Below, in pieces: positions 37,399 through 46,668 of a stretch of DNA of 64,000 bases. A program made the translations under genes and the position numbers. Each line of letters opens with the position of its first letter. The stretch's first letter is position 1. The notes under the pieces are model-generated. The model worked only from the letters and a program-made list of their open reading frames with translations. It ran no database searches and was not told the origin of the DNA. The stretch lies in the NCBI GenBank assembly GCA_022772085.1, contig JALFBN010000017.1, positions 62,001 to 126,000 on the forward strand, read 5' to 3'. This DNA comes from Porphyromonas sp. (GTDB lineage: Bacteria > Bacteroidota > Bacteroidia > Bacteroidales > Porphyromonadaceae).

Positions 37399-38743
37399 TC
37401 AACAATATAGGCATACGCCTATCATCCTCTTTACCCTGGTTTTAGGAGTCCTCTTTTCGGGGACTCCTAGACTCTTTGCACAGACTCAAAAAAAGAACCC
37501 GACACCTCGGCAGATCCAAGTAGGAGCAGAGCGATTGGATCAGTACCTGCCTCTACTTCGAAATAAAAAGATCGGACTTGTCAGCAACCATACGGGGGTT
37601 ATCGGTGAGCATCACCGCCCTCTTGTAGATACACTCCTCGCTCTCGGCATTCAAGTCAAGCGGCTCTTCTCGCCCGAACATGGCTTCAGAGGTACAGCCA
37701 ACGCAGGAGCACAAGTCCAAAGCGGCGTGGACAAACCCACGGGGTTACCCGTTATCTCGCTCTATGGCAATAACAAAAAACCACAACCTAAACAGATCCG
37801 AGACCTTGATCTCTTGCTCTTTGACCTACAAGATGTAGGGTGTCGCTTTTACACTTACATCAGTACGATGCACTACGTTATGGAGGCGGCTGCCGAAGTG
37901 GGCGTGGAAGTCATGATCCTAGACAGACCCAACCCCAACGACTATGTGGACGGGCCAATCCTTACTTCTCCGTGTCGCTCTTTCATCGGGATGCATCCCA
38001 TCCCCGTATTGCATGGACTCACGGTAGGCGAACTCGCCCTCATGATCAACGGAGAGCGTTGGCTGGCAGGTGGGCGTCAGTGCAACCTCAGCGTTGTACC
38101 TATCAAGGGATGGCGACACGGAGAGAGCTATACCCCCCCCATCCCTCCAAGCCCCAATCTAAAAAATAGCGATGCGATCCGCCTCTATCCCTCATTATGT
38201 TTCTTTGAAGCAACCCTCTTGAGCGTAGGACGTGGCACGCACGCCCCCTTTACCATGCTGGGCTATCCATCAGAAACGCTCGGCAACTTCAGTTTTATCC
38301 CCCGACCGATGGAGGGTGCGACCGATGCCAAATACCAAGGGCAGCAATGCTACGGCACGGATTATACCCATGCCTTCCCGGAGGGAGGATTAGTCCTGTC
38401 GCCCCTCATGCAGTGGCAACAACAGATGACCAAGATCGGCAAAAAACTTATTGATCGTAAGCGGACGTTTGACCTCCTCGCAGGCACCTCCGCCCTACGG
38501 GAGCAACTCGAAAAAGGGATGACCGAGAGCGAGATACGGCAATCGTGGCAACGGGGACTCAACGCCTATCAAACCCTCCGAAAAAAATATATCATCTATC
38601 CCGATTACAGTCCCCGAAAGAAAACAGATTCTCTCAATCAGACACTATGGCAAAAGGAAGGATCATCGTTGCCGGCATCGGCCCCGGTAGCCCCCAAGAC
38701 ATTACCCCTGCAGTGTGCGAAGCCATCGCCCAAAGCGATGTAG
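37382..38743 (+). CDS. DUF1343 protein, exo-N-acetylmuramidase (NamZ) type
   Basis: Proteins of this family (NamZ) remove N-acetylmuramic acid from peptidoglycan fragments. Start at ATG 37382 gives 453 residues with a signal peptide (ending LFAQT). Family segments include KIGLVSNHTGV, LFSPEHGFRG, DLQDVGCRFYTYISTMHYVMEAA, DRPNP, SVGRGTHAPF and a YPD near the usual end. The reading frame continues for about 34 residues past YPDYS, overlapping the first 97 bases of cobJ in another frame; the extension is not typical. Export, if correct, would place it in the periplasm for cell-wall recycling, although it lies at the head of cobalamin genes. Confidence 0.75.
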   Translation: MPKRSNQQYRHTPIILFTLVLGVLFSGTPRLFAQTQKKNPTPRQIQVGAERLDQYLPLLRNKKIGLVSNHTGVIGEHHRPLVDTLLALGIQVKRLFSPEHGFRGTANAGAQVQSGVDKPTGLPVISLYGNNKKPQPKQIRDLDLLLFDLQDVGCRFYTYISTMHYVMEAAAEVGVEVMILDRPNPNDYVDGPILTSPCRSFIGMHPIPVLHGLTVGELALMINGERWLAGGRQCNLSVVPIKGWRHGESYTPPIPPSPNLKNSDAIRLYPSLCFFEATLLSVGRGTHAPFTMLGYPSETLGNFSFIPRPMEGATDAKYQGQQCYGTDYTHAFPEGGLVLSPLMQWQQQMTKIGKKLIDRKRTFDLLAGTSALREQLEKGMTESEIRQSWQRGLNAYQTLRKKYIIYPDYSPRKKTDSLNQTLWQKEGSSLPASAPVAPKTLPLQCAKPSPKAM

Positions 38744-40053
38744 TTATCGGCTACAAATACTACTTCCAATTCATCGAAAAATGGGTTGCTCCCTCTGCTC
38801 GCTGTATCGATACCGGGATGAAAAAGGAGCGAGACCGTGCTCAGATTGCCTTTGAGGAGGCTGAGAGCGGACTCCGTGTAACGGTGATCAGTTCGGGCGA
38901 TGCCGGCATCTACGGCATGGCTCCTCTCATTTACGAAATGAAGGCGGCACGCTCCTCAGATGTAGAAGTGTGCGTACTCCCGGGGATCAGTGCCTTTCAA
39001 AAAGCGGCATCTCTGCTGGGAGCCCCAATTGGTCACGACCTCTGCCTCATATCGCTTTCGGACCTCATGACCCCATGGGATAAGATCGAGAGACGCATCA
39101 TAGCAGCTGCCGATGCAGACTTTGTCACGGCCATCTACAATCCCAAAAGCGAAGGGCGATTTTGGCAACTTCATCGACTCAAAAAACTCTTCCTCGAAAG
39201 GCGAGAGGGCAACACACCTGTAGGCTTCGTGCGTGAAGCAGGACGCCCCGAAGAGCGAATCGTACATACGACTCTCGAAGCCTTTGATCCCGAAGATGTT
39301 GACATGTTTACCGTAGTCCTCATCGGCAACTCCCAAACCTACCAATGGGAGCAAACCATGATCACACCCAGAGGGTATTATAGAGAGCCCCCCCCCGAAG
39401 CCGTGAGCAAAGGGCAGCGTATCATGATCGAATCATTCCGCACCATCGAGAGCGAAATGCGCCATCCTGAAGTGGATTTAGACCGACGCTGGGCTCTCTT
39501 TCATGCGATCCACACCACAGCGGATTTCTCCATGGAAGATCTTCTGTACACCGATCCTCATGCCATTGCCACCCTGCACGAAGCAATCAAAAAGGGAGAA
39601 ATAAAAACAATCGTTACCGATGTTTCGATGGTAACAGCAGGGATCCGCAAAGGGGCCCTCGAGCGACTAGGCCTCTCCGTCAAGTGCTACATTACCGATC
39701 CTCGAGTCATCGAAAGTGCTCAAACGAAAGGAACAACGCGAGCCGAGGAGGCGATCCGACTAGCTGTAAAGGAGAATCCTAATGCCCTTTTCGTCTTCGG
39801 CAACGCCCCCACGGCACTGATAGAACTCTGCAAACAGATCCGTCAGGGCAAAGCCCGTCCCTCCGGGATTATTGCAGCACCCGTAGGCTTCGTACACGTA
39901 TGCGAGTCTAAGCACCAAGTGCTCACATTCAGCCATATACCCAAGATCGTCGTAGAGGGTAGACGTGGAGGGAGCAATCTTGCGGCAACCCTCGTCAATG
40001 CCATCCTGTGTTACGACGACGCTCGGGACCTCTACCCCGGTAGAGATGTTTAA
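38647..40053 (+). CDS. cobJ: CobJ-CobH fusion: precorrin-3B methyltransferase and precorrin-8X methylmutase
   Basis: A 468-residue bifunctional cobalamin enzyme. Residues 1-255 are a tetrapyrrole C-17 methyltransferase (IIVAGIGPGSPQDITPAV, SSGDAGIYGMAPL, LPGISAFQKAASLLG, VLIGNSQTY). After a linker, residues about 275-468 are the CbiC/CobH methylmutase (FHAIHTTADFSMEDLL, VTDVSMVTAGI, NAPTALIEL, GIIAAPVGFVHVCESK). The His in FHAIHTTAD is the probable catalytic acid of the mutase. Start ATG 38647 is within the tail of the DUF1343 gene. The fusion links two non-adjacent pathway steps, which may help channel intermediates. The next gene, CobL, starts 17 bases later. Confidence 0.9.
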   Translation: MAKGRIIVAGIGPGSPQDITPAVCEAIAQSDVVIGYKYYFQFIEKWVAPSARCIDTGMKKERDRAQIAFEEAESGLRVTVISSGDAGIYGMAPLIYEMKAARSSDVEVCVLPGISAFQKAASLLGAPIGHDLCLISLSDLMTPWDKIERRIIAAADADFVTAIYNPKSEGRFWQLHRLKKLFLERREGNTPVGFVREAGRPEERIVHTTLEAFDPEDVDMFTVVLIGNSQTYQWEQTMITPRGYYREPPPEAVSKGQRIMIESFRTIESEMRHPEVDLDRRWALFHAIHTTADFSMEDLLYTDPHAIATLHEAIKKGEIKTIVTDVSMVTAGIRKGALERLGLSVKCYITDPRVIESAQTKGTTRAEEAIRLAVKENPNALFVFGNAPTALIELCKQIRQGKARPSGIIAAPVGFVHVCESKHQVLTFSHIPKIVVEGRRGGSNLAATLVNAILCYDDARDLYPGRDV

Positions 40054-40070
40054 CGCCTTCCACTCCCCCG

Positions 40071-41258
40071 ATGACACGCAAGTACTATATCATTGGCATT
40101 ACCGACGATGCCGAAATAAAATTCTCTCCGGAAGTGCTGGAACTCATCTCCTGCAACAAAATTTTTTCCGGAGGTAAGAGACATCACTTATTGGTCAAGG
40201 ATTTTTTACCTGCTGACGCTACTTGGATCAATGTAGCTGTACCGCTCGAAAAAACCTTTGCCACCTATGCTCAACAAAAATCCATTGTGGTATTTGCCTC
40301 AGGAGACCCTCTCTTTTTTGGTTTTGCAGGGACGATCTTGCGACGTGATCCCGATGCCGAATTGGAGGTTTTCCCTTCATTCAACTCCCTTCAGATGCTT
40401 GCACACCGCAGTCTGCTCCCCTACGAAGAGATGCTTGCGGTCTCACTTACGGGACGTCCCTGGCATAAATTTGACCAAGCACTCATCGAGGGAAGAACCC
40501 TCATCGGTACCTTGACCGATCGCAATAAAACTCCAAGAGTGATCGCCCAACGTATGCTGGACTATGGCTACGATAACTATCGTATGGTCGTGGGATCGAA
40601 CCTTGGGAATCAAGAGGAGCAGGTACACGAGTACAACCTCTCGGAGGTAGTGGATCGGGATTTTGCCATGCCCAATTGCCTCCTCCTTCGGCAGACTCAT
40701 CCTCGCTCACGTCCCTTTGGCATCCCGGAGGGGGAATTCGCCCTCTTGGACGGTCGGACTAAGATGATCACCAAAGCCCCCATTCGCCTACTCTCCCTAT
40801 CGGCACTGGACCTCAGGCAACGGTCTGTTTTTTGGGATGTCGGCTTCTGTACAGGCTCTGTATCCATTGAAGCCAAATTGCAATTTCCTCACCTGAATGT
40901 ATTTTCTTTCGAGATCCGAGAGGCAGGGCGTAGCCTCATGGAGACCAATTCACGTCGCCTGGGAACCCCGGGGATCGAAGTTGTAATCGGAGATTTTATG
41001 GATCAAGACCTCTCAGCCTACCCCCGCCCCGATGCACTCTTCATTGGTGGACACGGAGGCGAGCTAATCGCCATGATGCAAAAGATCGATCAGGTATTAC
41101 CCTCCCGTGGTGTTGTGGTATTCAACAGCGTAGCCCCCGAGAGCTATCGAGCCTTCTGCCAAGGGACAGATCTCTGTGGCTGGATGCAGGAGCAACCGAT
41201 GCAGGTTGCCCTTGACCAACACAACCCTATAACCATCCTCAAAGCCACCAAACCATGA
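40071..41258 (+). CDS. cobL: CobL-type precorrin-6Y methyltransferase (CbiE-CbiT fusion)
   Basis: Bifunctional enzyme of 395 residues that methylates C-5 and C-15 of the corrin ring and decarboxylates the C-12 acetate. The N-terminal half (1-205) is a CbiE-type methyltransferase (YYIIGITDDAE, VVFASGDPLFFGFAG). The C-terminal half (about 220-395) is a CbiT-type Rossmann methyltransferase (FWDVGFCTGSVSIEA, DALFIGGHGGE). The order and fusion equal those of CobL. Its stop overlaps the CbiA start (ATGA at 41255), so the two are translationally coupled. Confidence 0.9.
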   Translation: MTRKYYIIGITDDAEIKFSPEVLELISCNKIFSGGKRHHLLVKDFLPADATWINVAVPLEKTFATYAQQKSIVVFASGDPLFFGFAGTILRRDPDAELEVFPSFNSLQMLAHRSLLPYEEMLAVSLTGRPWHKFDQALIEGRTLIGTLTDRNKTPRVIAQRMLDYGYDNYRMVVGSNLGNQEEQVHEYNLSEVVDRDFAMPNCLLLRQTHPRSRPFGIPEGEFALLDGRTKMITKAPIRLLSLSALDLRQRSVFWDVGFCTGSVSIEAKLQFPHLNVFSFEIREAGRSLMETNSRRLGTPGIEVVIGDFMDQDLSAYPRPDALFIGGHGGELIAMMQKIDQVLPSRGVVVFNSVAPESYRAFCQGTDLCGWMQEQPMQVALDQHNPITILKATKP

Positions 41259-42559
41259 ATGCCTCATTCCTCATCGGTGCCCCCGCTTCGGGCGGAGGAA
41301 AAACGACCTTCACCACAGGCATCCTCCGCCTCCTCCGCAATAGAGGCTACCAAGTACAGCCCTTCAAATGCGGACCTGACTACATCGATCCGCAATACCA
41401 TCAGATGGCATCGGGACAGAAGTCGGTCAATCTAGATTATTGGTTATCGACTCCTCAGCATCTCCAAGAGCTCTATAAGCTCCACTCCTCCACGGCGGAC
41501 ATCGCTATCACCGAAGGGGTTATGGGCTTGTTCGATGGCTACCAAGGGATGCAGGGAAGCAGTGCTCAGATTGCGGAGCAGCTCCACATACCCATCATCC
41601 TCGTGGTCAATGCCCAAAGTTGTGCCTACTCGGTAGCAGCAACTCTCTACGGCTTTACACACTTCTATCCTGCAATCAAAATTGTGGGCGTTGTCTTCAA
41701 CCAAGTTGCCGGCGAACGCCATTACAACTTCCTCAAAGAGGCTGCCGAAGCAGCACACGTCCCCTCACTAGGCTACATCCCTCGGCTCAAAGAGTTATCC
41801 GTACCCTCCCGACATTTGGGCTTGACCCTTGACGCACGTTATGACTTTGATACCTATGCAGAGCGCATCGCCACAGCCATAGATACGCATGTAGATGTAG
41901 ATAAAATACTCGAATTAACCGCCATAGCTCCAACTCCATGGCCCTCGATCGTAACAAAAGAAGCAGGAACACTTCGTATCAGCATTGCCAGGGATGAAGC
42001 GTTTAACTTCACCTATGTGGCTAATCTAGCTCGGCTGGAGCAACTCGGAGAGGTAACCTATTTCAGTCCACTAGCAGACACCGTACTCCCGCCGAGTGAT
42101 CTTGTCTACCTCCCCGGGGGCTATCCCGAGTTTTTCTTACCTCAACTCTCTGCCAACCTCCTCCTCCAACAGGAGCTAAGGGACTACGTGGATCGAGGCG
42201 GAAAACTCCTCGCCGAATGCGGTGGTATGATGTACCTATGCCGTGCCATTATAGACGAAAAAGGGAAAAGATACCCCATGACGGGCATCCTCCCCCAAGA
42301 GGCAACCATGCAAAATATGCGACTGCACCTCGGCTATCGGACTCTTCAACTCCCTTCGGGCGAGCGTTGGCAGGGACATGAATTTCATTACAGCAGCATC
42401 CTCCCACCTGCAACACCACTCCCCAATATAACCTCCCAAACAACAGATGCACGAGGCAACAGAGTGGAGACTCCTCTCTACAAAATAAAAAATTGTATTG
42501 CAGGATATACGCACCTCTACTGGGGAGAACGGAATATCCTTGACCTTTGGCAATCATGA
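41255..42559 (+). CDS. cbiA: Cobyrinic acid a,c-diamide synthase
   Basis: ATP- and glutamine-dependent amidation of the a and c carboxylates of the corrin ring. The 434-residue protein has a P-loop domain (LIGAPASGGGKTTFTTGIL, residues 5-23, then FKCGPDYIDPQYH) and a C-terminal class I glutamine amidotransferase domain with the nucleophile Cys in LLAECGGMMYLC and the downstream His in WQGHEFHYS. It overlaps the preceding and following genes by ATGA junctions. Confidence 0.92.
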   Translation: MNASFLIGAPASGGGKTTFTTGILRLLRNRGYQVQPFKCGPDYIDPQYHQMASGQKSVNLDYWLSTPQHLQELYKLHSSTADIAITEGVMGLFDGYQGMQGSSAQIAEQLHIPIILVVNAQSCAYSVAATLYGFTHFYPAIKIVGVVFNQVAGERHYNFLKEAAEAAHVPSLGYIPRLKELSVPSRHLGLTLDARYDFDTYAERIATAIDTHVDVDKILELTAIAPTPWPSIVTKEAGTLRISIARDEAFNFTYVANLARLEQLGEVTYFSPLADTVLPPSDLVYLPGGYPEFFLPQLSANLLLQQELRDYVDRGGKLLAECGGMMYLCRAIIDEKGKRYPMTGILPQEATMQNMRLHLGYRTLQLPSGERWQGHEFHYSSILPPATPLPNITSQTTDARGNRVETPLYKIKNCIAGYTHLYWGERNILDLWQS

Positions 42560-43137
42560 GCAAAGTATATACACGAACAGGGGACTTGGGCACAACAGCC
42601 ATTCACGGAGGCCATCGTGTACCCAAAGATGACCCGCGCATAGAGGCAAACGGAACGCTGGATGAACTCAATTGCACCCTTGGATTGGTACGCTCACAGC
42701 TCGCAACCGATCATCCTTGGCAGAGCAAACTTCGTAGCATTCAACTGGAGCTGATGTCAGCGATGAGCCTCGTTGCAACCCCTTCTCAGGAGCGTAGCAA
42801 CAACCCCAACAGCCTGTCTCCCGACCTCATACCACACTGCGAAGCATGGATGGATCTCATGAATCAAGAGATGAGCGAACAGGGATATTTCATCCTTCCG
42901 GGGGGCTCCTATCGTGCAGCACTATTGCATCAAGCTCGGGTTGTGGCTCGCCGTGCCGAAAGGCGACTTGTATCGCTTCATCGCTTGGATCCGCTTCCCC
43001 CCTCCTTACTCCCCCTCATCAACCGACTTTCAGATCTCTTTTTTGTCATGGCACGCTACGATCTCTGGCAAAATCAACTCGAAGAGGATCGGTGGAATCT
43101 ATTTGCCTATAAACGAAAAAAAGCCCCCAACGCATGA
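42556..43137 (+). CDS. pduO: PduO-type ATP:cob(I)alamin adenosyltransferase
   Basis: Attaches the adenosyl group to cobalt of cobalamin or its precursors. The 193-residue protein opens with KVYTRTGDLGTTAIHGGHRVPKDDPRIEANGTLDELNC, the ATP-binding signature of PduO-type enzymes. FILPGGSYRAALLHQARVVARRAERR carries the catalytic/binding helix, and the C-terminus contains the NRLSDLFFVMARYD segment. The ATG at 42556 overlaps the cbiA stop as ATGA and is preferred over a non-ATG in-frame start 9 bases earlier. Confidence 0.9.
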   Translation: MSKVYTRTGDLGTTAIHGGHRVPKDDPRIEANGTLDELNCTLGLVRSQLATDHPWQSKLRSIQLELMSAMSLVATPSQERSNNPNSLSPDLIPHCEAWMDLMNQEMSEQGYFILPGGSYRAALLHQARVVARRAERRLVSLHRLDPLPPSLLPLINRLSDLFFVMARYDLWQNQLEEDRWNLFAYKRKKAPNA

Positions 43138-44636
43138 ATCAAGAGCCTCTACAAAAGAAATTGCGCCCCATCATGTTAGCAGGTACCGGTAGCGATGTAG
43201 GCAAAAGTGTATTAGCCACTGCCCTATGCCGTATCTTCAAACAAGATGGATACCACCCAGCCCCATTCAAAGCGCAGAACATGGCACTCAACTCCTTTGC
43301 CACCCCTGAGGGTTTGGAGATCGGCAGAGCACAAGCCGTACAAGCGGAAGCTGCAGGCATTCCCTGCCACACTGATATGAATCCACTGCTCCTCAAACCA
43401 AGTAGCGATCATACCTCCCAAGTAATACTCCACGGGCAACCCATTGGTAATACGCACGCCTATGACTACTTCCGTAAAGAGGGACGGGAGGAACTTCGTA
43501 GCGAGGTCAATAGAGCCTTTGATCGCCTGGAAAAAAGATATAATCCCATCGTGATGGAGGGAGCAGGCAGCATCTCTGAGTTGAATCTGAAGAATAGTGA
43601 TCTGGTCAATATGCCTATGGCTCGTCATGCAGACGCAGCGGTGATATTGGTTGCTGATATTGACCGTGGAGGGGTATTTGCCAGTATTTATGGCTCTATC
43701 ATGCTCCAAACACCCGAAGATAGGCAACGAATCAAAGGGATTATCATCAATAAATTCCGTGGCGATCTCTCCCTTTTTGCCGAGGGAAGTCGGCTGATCG
43801 AGGAGCTTACGGGTGTCTCCGTTTTGGGTGTCGTGCCTTACTTCCAAAATATCACTATCGAAGAAGAGGACTCTGTCAGCCTGGCTCAGAAGAATCGAGA
43901 AGCAATGCAGGGCAAGGTGAATGTGGCTGTCGTGCTTATGGGACATCTATCCAATTTTACCGACTTCGGCACATTGGAGAGCGATCCTCGAGTACATCTC
44001 TACTACACGAACAATATAACCGAACTCTCCAAGGCCGATATCATCATACTTCCCGGGAGCAAAAATACCTTGGGAGACCTAGCAGAACTTCGCAACAACG
44101 GTGTAGCACAAGCCATTATACGAGCCCACCGTGCGGGAACTACCATCATCGGGATCTGTGGGGGATACCAAATGATGGGACAAATGATACATGATCCTCA
44201 AAATATCGAGGGGAGCGGCATCAAACATCTACCGGGACTCTCCCTTCTTCCGACAGAGACTACTCTCGAAGGGACAAAGATCACACGACAAGTTGCATTC
44301 ACCTTTCGCAATAATCCTACCCCATGCCAAGGTTACGAGATCCATATGGGACGAACGCAATTGCTTCCCAATGCCGAGACAGAATGGGTTAACAGATATA
44401 CCGAAGCGTCTTCCGAAGGAACATGGCTGTCTGACCGTTGTTGGGGAAGTTACATCCATGGAATTTTAGACAATGCCACAGTGATAGAGGCAATACTCGC
44501 CCCCTTTGTACACGAAAAAGCTCAACAGGAGATCATCGATTATCCCTCCTATAAAGAGCGACAATACGACCTCCTCGCTGATCATGTCCGTAAACATGTC
44601 GATATGGAGCAGATTTACCAAATCATCAAACTATGA
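43134..44636 (+). CDS. cobQ: Cobyric acid synthase
   Basis: Amidates four carboxylates (b, d, e, g) of adenosylcobyrinic acid a,c-diamide with glutamine. The 500-residue protein has an N-terminal nucleotide-binding domain (LRPIMLAGTGSDVGKSVLATALC, FKAQNMALNSF) and a C-terminal glutamine amidotransferase with the nucleophile Cys in GTTIIGICGGYQMMGQ and the His in CWGSYIHGILDN. Both ends use ATGA overlaps (43134 and 44633), so expression is tightly coupled to its neighbours. Confidence 0.92.
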   Translation: MNQEPLQKKLRPIMLAGTGSDVGKSVLATALCRIFKQDGYHPAPFKAQNMALNSFATPEGLEIGRAQAVQAEAAGIPCHTDMNPLLLKPSSDHTSQVILHGQPIGNTHAYDYFRKEGREELRSEVNRAFDRLEKRYNPIVMEGAGSISELNLKNSDLVNMPMARHADAAVILVADIDRGGVFASIYGSIMLQTPEDRQRIKGIIINKFRGDLSLFAEGSRLIEELTGVSVLGVVPYFQNITIEEEDSVSLAQKNREAMQGKVNVAVVLMGHLSNFTDFGTLESDPRVHLYYTNNITELSKADIIILPGSKNTLGDLAELRNNGVAQAIIRAHRAGTTIIGICGGYQMMGQMIHDPQNIEGSGIKHLPGLSLLPTETTLEGTKITRQVAFTFRNNPTPCQGYEIHMGRTQLLPNAETEWVNRYTEASSEGTWLSDRCWGSYIHGILDNATVIEAILAPFVHEKAQQEIIDYPSYKERQYDLLADHVRKHVDMEQIYQIIKL

Positions 44637-45664
44637 TCGAAGGACACGGAGACGATCTACATCGCTTTCGGGATGCCTCTATTCGCTACAATTTCAGTAG
44701 CAATGTCCCCAACTGTATAGACCATACAGCTCTCTACAAGCACCTCGCAGAGTACCTGCCGCATATCACTTCCTATCCCGAGCCTTCGGCTTATAGTTTG
44801 GAATCCAAACTAGCCGAGTATCTTGGAATTGCCCCCGAAGAGATCATCGTGACCAATGGAGCAACTGAAGCTATTTACCTCATCGCACATCTATTTGAGG
44901 GGAAGCAATCGGATATTCTTTCTCCTTCGTTTCAAGAGTACGGCGATGCCGCTACCCTTTTTCGGCATCAAACGTCCTTTATAAGCCAGTGGGGACAATT
45001 TACAAAAGAGGCTGAAATCATTTGGTGTGGGACGCCCAACAATCCAACGGGAAGGGTGATTCCGAAAGAAGAGATCTCTCAAGAGATCCGAAGAACAACA
45101 AATCGGATTTTTGTTTTTGACCAGTCGTATGCGGACTTTACAGAAAAGGCCATTTTGAGTAATAGGGAAGCGATAGAGTCAGGCAACGTAATTCTGATCC
45201 ATTCCATGACCAAACGATTTGCCATACCGGGGCTTCGATTGGGGTATGTCACTGCGCCTCAGAGGATCATAACAGCACTCCGCGGACTCAGTCATCCATG
45301 GGCAGTCAATACCCTTGCCATTGAGGCAGGATGCTGGATTTTGGAACATCTTGACCTCTATCCTAGCCCTACAAAAAGACTTTTAACAGAGTGCCGAAGT
45401 CTGATCTCTAAGCTAGAAACCTACGATTGGATCTCTATCCCCCCCACCGACACACACTTTTTTATCATGCACTTTCGGGGGAAGTATGGGACAATTACCA
45501 GTCAAGAACTAAAAAATTGGCTTGCCCAAAAGCGTGGAATTTTGGTACGTGATGCCACGAATATGGGCGATCTGGGCACCTCTTGCATTCGTATAGCCAG
45601 CCAAGGCATAACTGCCAATAAAGCACTCGTAGAAGCACTTGATGCATGGTACAGTCAATCCTAA
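44633..45664 (+). CDS. cobD: Threonine-phosphate decarboxylase (CobD; CobC in other nomenclature)
   Basis: A class I/II fold PLP enzyme that makes (R)-1-amino-2-propanol phosphate, the linker joining the corrin ring and lower ligand. The 343-residue protein has IVTNGATEAIYLIAHLF, WCGTPNNPTGRVI, FDQSYADF and the PLP lysine in HSMTKRFAIPGLRLGYV. It is related to histidinol-phosphate aminotransferase, but its position among cob genes supports the CobD role. The next gene, cbiB, would use its product. Confidence 0.85.
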   Translation: MIEGHGDDLHRFRDASIRYNFSSNVPNCIDHTALYKHLAEYLPHITSYPEPSAYSLESKLAEYLGIAPEEIIVTNGATEAIYLIAHLFEGKQSDILSPSFQEYGDAATLFRHQTSFISQWGQFTKEAEIIWCGTPNNPTGRVIPKEEISQEIRRTTNRIFVFDQSYADFTEKAILSNREAIESGNVILIHSMTKRFAIPGLRLGYVTAPQRIITALRGLSHPWAVNTLAIEAGCWILEHLDLYPSPTKRLLTECRSLISKLETYDWISIPPTDTHFFIMHFRGKYGTITSQELKNWLAQKRGILVRDATNMGDLGTSCIRIASQGITANKALVEALDAWYSQS

Positions 45665-45707
45665 GAAAAAGCATAAACAAACAGTGAAATAGTCCGTCCC
45701 CCTCGTC

Positions 45708-46652
45708 ATGTCCTATACAACCGCATTGTTATTTACCCTCGTGAGCCTCTTGCCGGCGTGGATTCTTGATCGTTTTTTAGGAGATCCTCCTTACCTTCCA
45801 CATCCGATCGTACTTTTCGGAAAAATCATTGGCTGGGGAGAACACCGTTGGAACAAAGGAAATCTACGCATGACTAAGGGTGCGCTTTTAGCCCTTGTGC
45901 TGATCTTCCTTACAGCAATGGTTACATGGAGTATTGAGATGGGTATACGACAAATATCTCTATGGGCTTTGATACCGCTACACATCGTCTTCATCTTTTT
46001 TTCTCTTGCCGGTACTACTCTCAGCCGTGAGGTGCTCATGGTCTTCGATGCACTGGCTCAATCTGAGGACAAAGGGAGAGAGCAAGTGGCTCGTATCGTA
46101 GGACGAGATACCTCCACCCTCACACCTCAAGAGATCCGTACAGCAGCTCTCGAAACTCTTTCGGAGAATCTCAACGATGGCGTCATTGCCCCTCTGTTCT
46201 ATTACCTGCTATTCGGATTACCGGGGATACTGACCTACAAAATGATCAATACGCTTGACTCCATGATCGGGTACCACTCGGTACGATACATTCACTTTGG
46301 ACGTTGGGCGGCGAAGATTGACGATGTAGCTAACTATCTCCCCTCTCGTCTGACAGCAATCCTGATGCTCTTAGTCTCGGGGCGGATCAATCTACTTCGT
46401 TTTGTGTATCAAGAGGGAAAGCACCACGCTAGCCCTAACTCAGGCTACCCCGAAGCAGCTTTGGCTGGCGTCCTCAATTGTCAATTCGGGGGACCTCACA
46501 TTTATTTTGGAGAACTCTTTGATAAACCCTACATCGGGACAAATCCACGAGAAATTACCTCTGAAGATGCAAAAAAGGGTATTCGCATCAATCTCTATGT
46601 AGAGATCCTCATGGTCGTTTTGGTACTTCTATTGAGACCGTTTCTTCTCTAA
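45708..46652 (+). CDS. cbiB: Adenosylcobinamide-phosphate synthase
   Basis: A membrane enzyme that attaches the aminopropanol linker to adenosylcobyric acid. The 314-residue protein has several transmembrane helices (e.g. LLALVLIFLTAMVTWSI, LHIVFIFFSLAGTTLSREV). Family segments are DRFLGDPPYLPHPIVLFGK, GRDTSTLTPQEIRTAALETLSENLNDGVIAPLFYYLLFGLPG and SPNSGYPEAALAGVLNCQFGGP. It ends the cobalamin block, 16 bases before the converging DUF2752 gene. No intrinsic terminator separates the two. Confidence 0.9.
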   Translation: MSYTTALLFTLVSLLPAWILDRFLGDPPYLPHPIVLFGKIIGWGEHRWNKGNLRMTKGALLALVLIFLTAMVTWSIEMGIRQISLWALIPLHIVFIFFSLAGTTLSREVLMVFDALAQSEDKGREQVARIVGRDTSTLTPQEIRTAALETLSENLNDGVIAPLFYYLLFGLPGILTYKMINTLDSMIGYHSVRYIHFGRWAAKIDDVANYLPSRLTAILMLLVSGRINLLRFVYQEGKHHASPNSGYPEAALAGVLNCQFGGPHIYFGELFDKPYIGTNPREITSEDAKKGIRINLYVEILMVVLVLLLRPFLL

Positions 46653-46668
46653 GAAGAGAAACAAACGA

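Noticed and set aside
37399-38646. Cobalamin riboswitch upstream of cobJ
   Set aside because: The region is coding (DUF1343) and no B12-box-like conserved structure was recognised by eye.
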